Notes: generated by a model not told the origin, from the letters alone. Numbered from the stretch's first letter, positions 52,159 through 62,594 are shown. The stretch: DNA of 64,000 nucleotides from Saccharomycopsis fibuligera x Saccharomycopsis cf. fibuligera (GCA_001936135.1 CP012817.1:1674001-1738000), one strand, 5' to 3'. Program-made: numbers and translations.

Positions 52159-52480
52159 TGTAAGAGATGGGGCGTAGGGTCTGAATTTAGACGTGAAAAG
52201 GTTTCTGGATTCATAATTGTTTCTAGGATCGACTAGGAAGAGAGGTAATGCTCTAGATAAAATAAAGAAGATAAATATATTGTCATGAAAGGAAGATAAC
52301 TTCGCTCACTCTTATTCTATATAGAATACATAATAGTTATGATGGCGAAGTTAGCTTCTTATATAGTTATTGTTAGGAGGTTCGTAACCAGGGGCCATCT
52401 GTAACTAGGGGCTACCTGTAGCTAAGAGCTACCAGTCTGAGTTAACTTTATCAGAAGTTATCCTGAACTGATTTGTTACA
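52159..52480 (-). repeat. 3' LTR of the Ty3/gypsy element
   Basis: 322 bp, minus strand beginning TGTAACAAATC and ending CATCTCTTACA. It differs from the other LTR by about six substitutions and one single-base indel by eye. Confidence 0.93.
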
Positions 52481-53855
52481 CTTCCTCCCCCTTAGAGGCT
52501 AACCCAGTTCTTTTGAGATAGTTAATTTGTTCAGTTAAAGCCTTTCGTAAATTGGTTGGTACTTTAGTTCTGAAGAATTCAAACGATATAGGCGTGGCAT
52601 GCTCAGGTTTGCAATCTTGCCAAAACACATGCAAGTAGTCTTTTGCAATGCCAGCTATTGCAATAATTTCATCTGCCCTAGCAGCGGCTTCTATTTCGTT
52701 TCTAGGAGGTTCTTTTGGATATAGAACGTCAGGTTCTTTGTATAATTTCAACCATCTAACATTAATAACTCTATGCTGTTTGGTTATAGAAGGTAACTCT
52801 AATTCAACAGCACTTTCCCCCACTTTTTTAACAATTTTATATGGTCCGAGGTATACTGGGTGAATTTTCTTATACGGACCATCGGCACCAAAATGAGCAT
52901 CTCTGTGGAGAAGGGTCCAATTTCCAATACCAAAAGAGATTTCGTGACGGTTTTCTTCTTCACTTACCTGAGACCGATGTTGCTGTTGTACTAAATATTG
53001 TCTTGTGCGATGGAGTACAGCTTGAGCGGCTTTCAAATATTCTTCCGTAGGTGTGACATTGCCTTCAGAAAATCGTGTACCATAAAAAGGGTCTAAAGCT
53101 TCATAACCGTGGTCTGCAAAAAATGGAGTGCACTTGATACTGTGGTGGTAAGAGGTGTTGTAAGCAAATTCTACCATAGGGAAAAATTTTTGCCAAGAAG
53201 AGAATTGATTAAAGCAATACCGACGTAGTATCCCAGTTAAGGTTTTGATGGTTCTCTCGGTTTGGCGGTTAGTTTCCGGATGATTGGCTGTGCTCATCTT
53301 TAACTTAATTCCCAATTTGTCCATAATAGTTTGATACATGACACTTTGGAACCGAACATCTCTATCCGAGACTATTTCATTGGGAATACCATGTAAACGG
53401 AATACTTCATTTATCAAAATCATAGCTGTGCTATATCCAGTGATCGTTTTGCTCACTGGCAAGAAATGAGAGTATTTTGCTAATATATCCACGACAACTA
53501 ATACCATGTCTGTTTTACCAGGCTCCGAAAATCCAGTAAGAAAATTGAGGGAGATAATCAGCCATCGAGACTGTGGAATCTTTAATGGTTGGGGCAAAGT
53601 ATTAGTACCAGGACCAGCTAGTTTCAAATATAAGTTGTACAGACTTAAATGGGTAACACCATGGGTTTCAGCTACTAGATCCTTTTGATACGCCTGAGGA
53701 ACACGTAATCTGAGAAGACTAGATTCTGTAATAGGATTATGATACCGAAGTTTGTTGTCCTGAATCTTGAGTAACTTATCAAATTTGGTTAATCTTGCAT
53801 TAGCAGCGAGTTTTTCAACTTTCATTTTAAGGAACGGGTCTTGTTTATCATCTTG
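52476..53855 (-). pseudogene. Ty3/gypsy integrase fragment
   Basis: Opens after the in-frame TGA at 53856-53858 and ends with TAA in the LTR. DDE motifs two and three are present (IVSDRDVRFQS and NRQTERTIKTL). At the position of the first catalytic Asp (usually DFxTG) this copy has Asn (SLNFLTGF). The zinc-binding region keeps its His part (ETHGVTHLSLYNLYLKL) but runs at once into TLPQPLKIPQSRW, with no tyrosine-tryptophan segment and no CxxC, so an in-frame internal deletion is likely. A chromodomain was not recognised. Confidence 0.8.
52481..52493 (-). other. Polypurine tract of the Ty3/gypsy element
   Basis: AAGGGGGAGGAAG on the minus strand directly before the 3' LTR; the usual primer site for plus-strand DNA synthesis. 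The pol frame reads through it and stops in the first bases of the LTR. Confidence 0.85.
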
Positions 53856-54209
53856 TCAAGTTACTTGAGCTAATTTAGCGTGAATTCCTTCATCAACCAG
53901 GACAGCGTCAAGATCAAGTCTCGATAACCAATCAGCAACTTTGTTAGTCAGTCCTGAGATGTGTTTTATTTCAACATCATATTCAGAAAGGGTGTCGAGC
54001 CATCGCATAATGCGAGGATGGAGTTGTTTTTCCAACAATAAGTGTCTTAAGGATACGTGGTCTGTGTGTACCACAACATGTCGATCAGCGATCTGTATTC
54101 GAAAGTGCCACAACGGTTCCACTATAGCCAACAATTCTTCCTCATACACCGAATATTGTCTTTGATGAACATCCAATGACTTACTAAAATAACCAACAAC
54201 GCCAACCAA
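53856..54209 (-). pseudogene. Ty3/gypsy RNase H fragment
   Basis: About 117 codons with QYSVYEEELLAIVEPLWHFR and VVHTDHVSLRHLL, typical of gypsy RNase H. It is in the same frame as the integrase fragment but in a different frame from the RT fragment, so there is a 1-nt indel near 54205-54225. It ends in TGA at 53856-53858, only one codon from continuing into integrase. Confidence 0.85.
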
Positions 54210-55731
54210 CTTACATTATCATCATATCCCTGTAATACTCCTTCTATAGCAGCATTAGAGGCATCGGTGAAAAGTTTGAGCTGTTGAACATTGTATGCCG
54301 ATATGAGGAGAGGGGCGTTGACCAAAAGTTCCTTCGACTGAGCAACTGCTGTTTTACACAGATCGTTATAAGTAATGGATCCGGCAGCTAGCTGATTGAG
54401 AGGAGCTAGAATCTTTGAGAGATTCTTAAAGAATTTTCGAAAGTAGTTAAGACACCCAACATAGCGTTGTGCTTTTTTCTGTGTATCTGGTTCTGGCATC
54501 TTCAAAATAGCGTCAATCTTCCGAGGGCTTGCTGTAATACCGGCTTTCAGAATGACGTGACCCAAGAAGTCGACTCGTTCTTGGAAAAAACAACATTTTT
54601 GTGTTTTAATTGTTAGTTGGTTTTTGGATAACACTTTTAAAATACACATTACATCTTCAAAGTGTTGCTCTGCATCGTCTCCATAAATGAGAATATCATC
54701 CAAATAATATACCAGAAAACGTGAATAAGGAGCAAGAATCAGCTTTATGAATTGTGAAAATGAAGCGGGTGCATTTTTCAAACCAAAAGGCATTACACGC
54801 CATGTATAATGTCCGGACGAGGTAGAAAATGCGACTTTATCCTCGTCTCCAGGGTGCATTCTTAACTGATGGTATCCTTGTGCTAAATCAATTTTCGAAT
54901 AAAAACGTTTTCCTCCGACCTTGGCTAAGGTATCATCAATGTGAGGTAATGGGAATGAGTTTTTGATAGTTTTGTTGTTAATGAGGCGGTAGTCAACACA
55001 CATACGCCAAGTATTATCTTGTTTTTTAACCATTACTATTGGAAAGGACCAAGGACTATCTGATTCTTTAAGCATACCCAGCTTTAAAAGTTCAGCAATT
55101 TGATTTTCTGCTTCTTGTGCTTGTACTGGAGCTAAGCGATATGGTGGTCGGGAAATGATTTGATCATCGGTGAGTTTGATTCTGTGGTCAAAGCCTTCTC
55201 GTAGCGGTGGAAGGTTTTGAATTTTACCGTCAACATCACTAACGGCTTGAACCATCTGTTTTAAAGCATTGTATTTTGACTTGTCAAGTTCTTTTGGCGC
55301 AGAAATGGGATTTTGAGATTCCAGTATATCATGGTCCGCTTTTACCCAATAAAGTTCCATTTTCTCGTGGTTTTTAATCTCTTTGCGCAATTCTTGGACC
55401 AGCATAAGGTTAATTTGTACTGCTCTAGAACTTGTTTCTTCCGGAGAGTGAACAGCATCATCCGAACCCAAGATAGACCAAACGCCAGTTTGTGCAAGCA
55501 AACTCGCATGTTGTTTGATGAACGGAAGGCCAAAGACCATAGGGCGACTCGAAACAGGAAGAACATAGGCTGAAGTGCTTTTTGTTTTTCCTCCCATTTC
55601 TACATCCAAAGAGCAACATTCCGTGAGTAGTTGTTGTTCTTTATTAATTGCGACAGACACACTAGCCTTTTCAGGGGTAAAAACAGGCCAACGGTTAGTT
55701 TGTACTAGCTCCTTACTGACAAAGTTAGAAC
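54122..55731 (-). pseudogene. Ty3/gypsy protease C-terminal part and reverse transcriptase fragment
   Basis: Starts with the C-terminal protease half (VFGLPFIKQHASLL) and continues into RT: NKTIKNSFPLPHIDDTLAKV, FGLKNAPASFSQF, and the active site YYLDDILIYGDD. The RNase H domain begins at LKLFTDASNAAIEGVLQG and then loses frame. The 5' part, with the protease active site, lies on the other side of the copia insertion (61622-61747). Confidence 0.88.
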
Positions 55732-56079
55732 TGTTGAATTTCAAACATTCATTTTCCTCTGTCCCTTAGCCTCTTCACTTTCCGATCCGTTACCTTCTTT
55801 ACTACTTTTATTTTTTCATCCATCGTCAAGGTAAACCGTTCATCCATGTGCATGGTATACCGATGTGACGCATGTGATTTGTTTCTTTTTGACGCCACTC
55901 CGATTTCAGTTTTGCCACCTATTTTTCTTACTTAACACGGAGCCTTCCCGCTTCTTTTCTTTTATCTTTCTCTACCTTCCTTACTTCTTTACCGAACTAA
56001 GCTTAACTAACTTTACTTTCTTTATCTACTCTAATAAACCTTATATTTTTTGCTTCTACTTTACATCCTACTTTTTACA
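55732..56079 (+). repeat. 5' LTR of the copia element (internally deleted)
   Basis: 348 bp, TGTTGAATTTC to TTTTTACA. Compared with the solo LTR (444 bp) it lacks about 96 bp between GTTTCTTTTT and GACGCCACTCC. Differences from the 3' LTR cluster in the first 150 bp. Confidence 0.88.
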
Positions 56080-56152
56080 GATTTACAGTCTGGGTTAACA
56101 TCAAAACAAAAAATTAAAAAATCAAAAATCAAAAAAAAAAAAAAAAATTTTT

Positions 56153-57144
56153 TTCACCATCTTCATCTTTGGAGACTTTGATGTTGCTGACGGTGCTTAC
56201 AAAGCGAGACTTGATGGAATTACCAAGTTGAAGGTCAGGCCAATCACCCAATGGTTCCAGTACCCGTTGTTAAGATCATTCCTTAGAAATAAGTTGAGAG
56301 TTATCATCAATGATGTCACTGCCATCGACGTTGAGCGTATGCTAGACTCCGAAGAGTTTGACTACTACCCACCAAAACTTGGCGATGTTATCTATCAACT
56401 CTTCCCGAAAAAAGTGGACCCATTGTTATTGAAAAACTACGAACGATGCACCGAGGGCTTTGATTTGTTGAAGACCATCAACGCAAAGTGCAAGACAATT
56501 GACTCTTTCTACATTGTCAAGATCTTCCACGACTTTGTCCATGAGGCCGTCCTTGCTAGAGACTGCGATGCTATGGCAGACTACTTGGAGATCTTCAAGT
56601 ACTACTACAAGGATATCAACTTCTGCAATCTTGGCGGTATTCTTGGTTTCCACCTACTTGACAACAAGAGTCTTCATGTTGCTCTCAGCGAAAAGAACTT
56701 GCTTCGCGATGCTCGTGGGTTGCTTAACACTTCGTTTTATGATGCTATGGAAGCCTCCAATGATCTTGCTGCCAGAGACTTGGTCCAGATGGACACTTCC
56801 TCCCGTCCAAAGTTGCCACCCACCGAGGAGTTGCTCCAGTTAGCTGATGCGAAACTGAAAAAGAAGCCTGTTTTCCTCATCAAGTGTTACAGCTGCGGCA
56901 AGCTTGGCCACTACAGCAACGAGTGCTACAAAAACAAGCACAGAAACCAGTCACACAAGGGACGCAAGGAGCTTGTCAACCTCGTTGAGGTCCCACTTGG
57001 TGCTGAAGTCATTAACAACGGTGACGGTCAGATTGTCATTGACACTTCGACTGAGCTGCCTGAGCCTGGCGAAGAGACTCACTTTGTTGAAGAGGTCTAT
57101 CTCGCCGACGATGCTGCCGACAAACGTTTTGTTCTAGACAGCGG
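56153..57144 (+). pseudogene. Copia gag, 5' part of the gag-pol frame
   Basis: The frame is open from the U-rich leader at about 56153 and shows no ATG before a Met inside the conserved Gag region (VERMLDSEEF). It encodes a capsid-like helical region (ITQWFQYPLLRSFLRNKLRVI; YEIFK-type helices), a CCHC zinc knuckle CYSCGKLGHYSNECYK at about 56885-56935, and the start of the protease up to VLDSG, where the inverted LTR begins at 57145. The ACC ATC TTC ATC segment at 56156-56167 may be the mutated start. Confidence 0.8.
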
Positions 57145-57588
57145 TGTAAAAAGTAGGATGTAAAGTAGAAGAGAAAAAATATAAGGTTTATTAGAGTAGA
57201 TAAAGAAAGTAAAGTTAGTTCAGCTTAGTTCAGTAAAGAAGTAAGGAAGGTAGAGAAAGATAAAAGAAAAGAAGCGGGAAGGCTCCGTGCTAAGTAGGAA
57301 AAACAAGTGGCAAAACTGAAATCGGAGTGGCGTGATAAGAGTGGCGTGAAAAAGAAAAATTTTCATGCTGCAGTAAGCATCGGCACCGCGTCTAGACGGA
57401 GACCTAGACGGGGCACCTAGACGGCATGAAAAAGTAAACAAATCACATGCGTCAGATTGGTATACCATGCACATGGATGAAGGGTTTACCCTGACGATGG
57501 ATGAAAAAATAAAAGGAGTGAAGAAGGTAAAGGATCGAAAAGTGAAGAGGGTAAGGGACAAAGGAAAATGAATGTTTCAAATTCAACA
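57145..57588 (-). mobile_element. Solo copia LTR inserted in inverted orientation, with target duplication
   Basis: 444 bp, matching the copia LTR in reverse (plus-strand TGTAAAAAGTAGG to AATTCAACA). It is flanked by the perfect 5-bp repeat AGCGG at 57140-57144 and 57589-57593. Removing the LTR and one repeat (449 nt) puts the gag and pol frames in register. This is the fullest LTR copy in the window. Confidence 0.93.
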
Positions 57589-60500
57589 AGCGGTGCTGGT
57601 ATCAATGTTGTCAACGACGGAGCATTGTTGCTGGACAAGAAGGTCTCGAACGTCACTGTTCAAGGAATCAGCAGCACTACTAATTGTGTTACTGAAGGCA
57701 CTGTTAGCATTGGAAACCTCAAGGTCGAAGATGCAAAGCTTATTGAACAGGCTCCGAGAAACTTGCTTAGCTGCCACAAGTTAACTGAGAAGGACTATGA
57801 ACTCCAGTTAACCAAACACTGTGGATTGATCTCCAGAGGCAATCAAGTGATTCAAGTTCCCAAGCATGGAAAATTTTGGGTTGTTGACCCCGCTTCGGTT
57901 AAAACCGTTGTCAACTCTCCTGCTACGGATTTGGTTTTGCTTGGTGACACAGACGGTGCCAAAGACATTATGCAATGCCACATTGCAGACGGACATGCCA
58001 AGTTTAAGCAGTTGAAAGCTATCATCAAACACATGGGCTTCACTGACCAAGAGATCAAGAATGTGTTGAAGACTTGCGAGACCTGCAACTCTGTCGTTCA
58101 AAAACGCTCTGGCAACTCCCACAGCAAGCCAGAAGACTTTGATATTGGGGAGATGATTCAAGCGGATGTGGTTGGCCCACATAACAATATCTATGGCTTG
58201 GTTGTTTCTGACAGACGCTCCAGCTTTGCTGTCGTCAGGGTTTTGCGCTACAAGTCGGAGACCAGCTCCAAGACTATTGAATGCTTACAGTATATGAGCA
58301 ATGTCTTACAACACCAAGGCAAGAAGATTGTCAAGTTCCGTGCCGATAACGAGTTTGATACTGTTTTGCTTAAGAAGTTTCTTGCTGGAGACCACCAAGG
58401 TCAGGACTACATTGAAGCAGAGTTCACTGCGCCTTACTCAAGCCACCAGAATGGTTCCTCTGAGCGTTTGAATCACACAATCATCGAGAAAGTCAAACTT
58501 TTGATGATCAGCTCCGGTATCACAAAGGAATACTGGAATTTTTGCTTCAACCACGCTGTCTTCTTGCACAACTACTTGCCCAGAAACGGTGGTCCTTCGC
58601 CATACGAGGAATTTTCTGGCCGCTCAAAAACCATGGGTACAACTGCACCATTTGGCTGTCGCATCTTTGCGAAAAACTTTACTGCCGGGAACAAGATTAT
58701 TGGAAAAGACTTCAAAGGTACTTTCTTGGGATTCCACAAAACTACAAGCATTGCCTTCATCCTTGAAGACAGTACATACCGAATCTTGAGAAGCTCTGCG
58801 TTCAACTTTCTCCCTGATGTTTATCCGTTCAAGCAAGGCGAAAGGGAATCCTCTGTCACATACTCAACTGGTGGCTCTGCTGGTTATCCAGGTTACTCAG
58901 GTTCCAGTGGTTCCCCTAGTTTACCTGTTGGTGAGGTCTCTATTCAAGGCCAAGACATGAACATTCAACGAGGTACCGAAAGCAGGGAAGAGGATGATGA
59001 GAGAATTGTTGCAGAGTCGGACAACTCTATGGTGGAGCATAGTGACTCAGAAGACCAGCAAACAGTTGCTACAGTTCCACAAACTCTGACTGCCGTCAAA
59101 AGAGCCGCGGCTTCCGACTCTGAACTGAGTGATGATCCTATTTCCTTCATCAACCGGAAGCCAACCAAGAAGCTTATGCTTGAGTTTGCCCCAAACACAG
59201 TTACTCCTCTCACTAAGCACCAGGCCGCCTACCAATCAATGGCCGAGAAGAATGTTAGCGCGGCTGATGCTAGAGAAGCTTTTGCTGACCATGGGAAGCA
59301 GTACTTGAACGACGTTGGCTCTATACCTATCAGATCTATTGAAGGCCCCAAAACAGTTGAGGCAGGCCCTTCCAGGTTGTTTCTCACAGACGGAGAGCCA
59401 GACAGTGACATTAGTGGTTATCTCAGTGATGCGGAACATGCTTTTCTTGCTGTGGCCCGTACCAAGTATCTTATTCCAGAGAACTATCATCAGGTACTCA
59501 ACTCAAGCGAGAAGGAGAGATGGATTGCTGCTATGGCCGAAGAGTTGTCGGCATTGGACAATCTCAATGTGTATGAGCTAGTCAAGGAGTCTCCAGGCAT
59601 TCAATCTATTGCCTCCCGCTGGGTGTTTACTGTTAAAGATGATCCAAGTGGCGAGCGCTTTAAGGCGCGTTTGGTCTGCAAAGGGTTCAGTCAAGAAAAA
59701 GGTGTCAACTTCCTCAACTCGTGGGCTCCTGTAATGAGCTTTGACACTATGCGAATCACGTTTGCGCTTGCTGCTTTGAACAACTATGTCGCGTGTCAGA
59801 TGGACACCTCTACTGCTTTTCTCTACGGCGATATTGACTTCGACGTGTTTGTTAGACCACCTGCTGGAACGTCCACACCAAAAGGGCATTTGTGGAAATT
59901 GAAGAAGGGATTGTATGGATTGAAACAGTCGCCAAAGATCTGGTACGATACAATCTCCAAGGTTCTTGTTGCTGCCGGTTTGCAAGCTAGTGCTATAGAC
60001 CCATGCTTGTTCAGAGGAAAGGATTGTCTTGTTGCTATTTATGTGGACGACTTGCTTATCTGTGGCAAGACCGACAGGATTGTTGATGACATCAAGGCTG
60101 CTCTCAATCTGAAGTTCAAGATGAAAGATTTGGGATTTCCTGAAATCTTCTTGGGTGTCACGGTCGAACAGCTCGCTAATGGATCAATCAAGCTCAGCAT
60201 GCTAAACTTCATTGACAAGATTATGACGGAACACGGTGTCACAAAGCTCGGCAAAGTGGAAACTCCAATGGTGAAAGGCTTTGATCCTTATGATGAGCAC
60301 TCACCAGAATTGTCAGAAGCGGAGCAAACAAAGTTTCGCTCCATTGTTGGTACATTGCTCTACATTGCCAACTCAGTTAGAAGCGACATTTCCTTCGCTA
60401 TCAGTCTTCTCAGTCAGTTTGTTGTCAAAGCAAGGGCTACACACTTGAAAGCTGCTTACAGGGTGTTTCACTACCTCATTGAAACCAAAGACAAAGGTCT

Positions 60501-61065
60501 AGTCTACGGACCAGAAGCTGGTAATGTGGATATCAAGGACTTTCGGTACTTGGACAAGTCAAAAACCGACGGTCTTGTCACTGATTATCCGCCTGAACAA
60601 GAGTACAAGATTACTGTCTTCAGCGACTCCGACTATGCTACCTCCAAGCTGGACAGAAAGCTGCAAAGTGGCCACCTGGTAATGATCAATAACCAAATTG
60701 TGTCATGGTCTAGCAGAAAGCAGAGCTGTGTTGCTTTCAGCAGTGCGGAATCAGAATACGTTGCCTTGAGCGATGCTGCCCGAACCGGTGTCTATGTTAT
60801 GAATCTTCTCAATGAAATTGGCTTCCACTGCTCATACATCAACTGTGCCAGCGACAACCTTAGTGCGCTTACCCTCAGTGCACACAAAGCTCTACACCAA
60901 AAGACCAAACACATTGCTGTGAGATTCCACTTCATCAGAACTTTGGTGGAACAGAAGGTCATCAAACTTAACTATGTTAACACCAAGGTTAACATGGCTG
61001 ACATCCTCACTAAAGCCACCGACCGTACCACTTTCACCACTTTATGCTCCCTTATTTTCAATTGA
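57589..61065 (+). pseudogene. Copia pol (protease remainder, integrase, RT, RNase H), uninterrupted
   Basis: About 1,158 codons without a stop. Integrase: His/Cys region (MQCHIADGHAKF, CETC), then catalytic Asp in IQADVVGPHN (about 58164), Asp in FRADNEFD (about 58344) and Glu in NGSSERLNH (about 58456). RT: SRWVFTVKDD, MDTSTAFLYGDI, and the active site IYVDDLLICG (about 60040). RNase H: FSDSDYATSK and SSAESEYVALSDAA. The ORF is well preserved but the annotated ATG at 57568 is within the inverted LTR, so it is no longer expressed as gag-pol. Confidence 0.88.
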
Positions 61066-61145
61066 TTGAACTTTATTTTCCTTTTCTTTGCTACCCATAT
61101 TTACTTTCTTTATTTTCCTTTATCCTATTCATGTTTGGGAGGGTG

Positions 61146-61621
61146 TGTTGAATTTCAAACATTCATTTTCCTTTGTCCCTTACCCTCTTCACGTTCCGAT
61201 CCTTTATCTTCTTTACTCCTTTTATTTTTCATCCATCGTCAGGGTAAACCCTTCACCCATGTGCATGGTATACCGTTCTGATGCATGTGATTTGTTTACT
61301 TTTTCATGCCGTCTAGGTGCCCCGTCTAGGTCTCCGTCTACACGCGGTGCCGATCCTTACTGCAGCGTGAAAATTTTTCTTTTTCACGCCACTCTTATCA
61401 CGCCACTCCGATTTCAGTTTTGCCACCTATTTTTCTTACTTAACACGGAGCCTTCCCGCTTCTTTTCTTTTATCTTTCTCTACCTTCCTTACTTCTTTAC
61501 CGAACTAAGCTTAACTAACTTTACTTTCTTTATCTACTTTAATAAACCTTATATTTTTTGCTTCTACTTTACATCCTACTTTTTACAGTTTTTTCTTCTA
61601 CTTTACATCCTACTTTTTGCA
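61146..61621 (+). repeat. 3' LTR of the copia element (with terminal duplication)
   Basis: 476 bp, TGTTGAATTTC to TTTTTGCA. It contains the segment missing from the 5' LTR, plus a 32-bp tandem duplication at the 3' end (CTTCTACTTTACATCCTAC repeated near 61561 and 61596). Confidence 0.9.
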
Positions 61622-61747
61622 AGAACTAGCACCAGTATCAAATAAGGATTCGACTTGTACATCATTAACCATTACTTGTACATTAGCAGGGTGTAGTATC
61701 GGAGGGTCATTAGTTTTCTTGAGAGCAGCTAGTCCTCGCGTTGGCAT
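61622..61747 (-). pseudogene. Ty3/gypsy pol, 5' end with protease active site
   Basis: Pol frame open from ATG 61747 (TAG immediately before it) to the copia insertion. It contains the aspartic protease motif SLFDTGASS ending at the target duplication. It overlaps the gag frame (ending 61710) by 38 nt in the +1 register. Confidence 0.85.
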
Positions 61748-62594
61748 CTAAGTTGGAGTTCTCTAAAGTGACGTGGTCAAGATTCATTTTTTCCGGCCCG
61801 ATATGTTTTGAAAATGGCTTGTTATTTCCTTGGCTGTGGAATTGTCTGTTGTTGAAGTGTGGTTTGTTAAAACGGTTATTGTTGTAACTTTTTGCGTTCC
61901 CGTTAGTGTGATTAGATAACCCAGCACCAGAGGATGGTTTATAGTTGTTAAATTTTTTGCGGTTCTTGTTGTAATTTGATTGTCCATGGGGCACAGGTTG
62001 CATAGTGACAGCGATACGGGTTGCTGATGTTTGAACCCAATCGAGAGAGACAGGAAGATTTTGCTGAAGAAAGGAGTCTCTCATGATGCTAACCTGAACT
62101 CTAAGGTTCTCTTGCAAGCCATTGACAAAGAAATCTATTAAAATGGATTCATCAGCTTTATAAGCTGAAGCCAAATAGTTAAATTTAGTAATATAGTCTT
62201 CAATAGTACCAGATTGTCTTATAGAAGAAAGTTGTTTGTTTAAGGACGCAGTGTTGTATGATTGCCCAAAACGTTCAGAAAAAGTCGTCCAGAATTCCTG
62301 TAAATCGACTTCGTTAATGTTTTCCTGGGACGTTAAAAAGTTGACTGCCCAAGTAGCAGCGACATCACGTAAGCTACCCACAATAGCTCTAAGTTGTTGA
62401 TCAGGACTGTTATAACCTTGGCTGAAACAGTAGGCAAACATCAAAGTTTGGAAACGTTGAATAGAGGCTAACGAGGAATTTCTACCTGAAAAAGTTGGAG
62501 CAATAATCTCTCCCCTAGCACCAAAAGCGCGACCAATTGTAAGAGATGGGGTCGTAGGGTCTGAATTTAGACGTGAAAAGGTTTCTGAATTCAT
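61710..62594 (-). CDS. Ty3/gypsy gag
   Basis: 294 codons from ATG 62594, which lies inside the 5' LTR: the first 19 codons are LTR sequence. The capsid-like region (AFCYCFS-type helices, LQEFWTTFSERFG, IEDYITKFNYLASAYK, LIDFFVNGL) matches retrotransposon Gag of the gypsy class. The C-terminal part is basic and Asn/Lys-rich (NKNRKKFNNYKPSSG) and has no CCHC zinc knuckle. A Gag-internal start inside the LTR also occurs in Ty1. The ORF is complete, but the element as a whole is not functional. Confidence 0.85.
   Translation of the reverse strand: MNSETFSRLNSDPTTPSLTIGRAFGARGEIIAPTFSGRNSSLASIQRFQTLMFAYCFSQGYNSPDQQLRAIVGSLRDVAATWAVNFLTSQENINEVDLQEFWTTFSERFGQSYNTASLNKQLSSIRQSGTIEDYITKFNYLASAYKADESILIDFFVNGLQENLRVQVSIMRDSFLQQNLPVSLDWVQTSATRIAVTMQPVPHGQSNYNKNRKKFNNYKPSSGAGLSNHTNGNAKSYNNNRFNKPHFNNRQFHSQGNNKPFSKHIGPEKMNLDHVTLENSNLDANARTSCSQEN
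61733..61739 (-). promoter_or_regulatory. Candidate +1 programmed frameshift heptamer GCG-AGG-A
   Basis: In the gag/pol overlap, gag reads GCG AGG ACT. Skipping the A after GCG gives GCG GGA CTA, the pol frame. Ty3 uses GCG-AGU-U and Ty1 uses CUU-AGG-C, both +1 sites. This heptamer combines the Ty3 P-site codon with the Ty1 rare A-site codon. The frame arithmetic is exact; activity is inferred. Confidence 0.6.

Larger units (their letters stand above)
55727..61626 (+). mobile_element. Ty1/copia LTR retrotransposon nested in the Ty3 protease, with target duplication
   Basis: LTRs at 55732-56079 and 61146-61621 frame one gag-pol unit. Perfect 5-bp target duplications AGAAC sit at 55727-55731 and 61622-61626. 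Removing the element and one repeat rejoins the Ty3 pol frame two codons after the protease motif DTGA. Pol order (protease, integrase, RT, RNase H) is the copia order. A polypurine stretch TTTGGGAGGGTG lies directly before the 3' LTR. The copy is inactive because an inverted LTR splits its protease and its gag lacks an in-frame ATG. Confidence 0.93.

Noticed and set aside
57220-57561. Minus-strand 113-aa hydrophobic ORF.
   Set aside because: It is the reading of LTR DNA; the same hydrophobic words appear in ORFs of the other two LTR copies.
58572-60254. Several antisense ORFs of 60-135 codons under the copia pol.
   Set aside because: They are shadows of the conserved integrase and RT reading frame.
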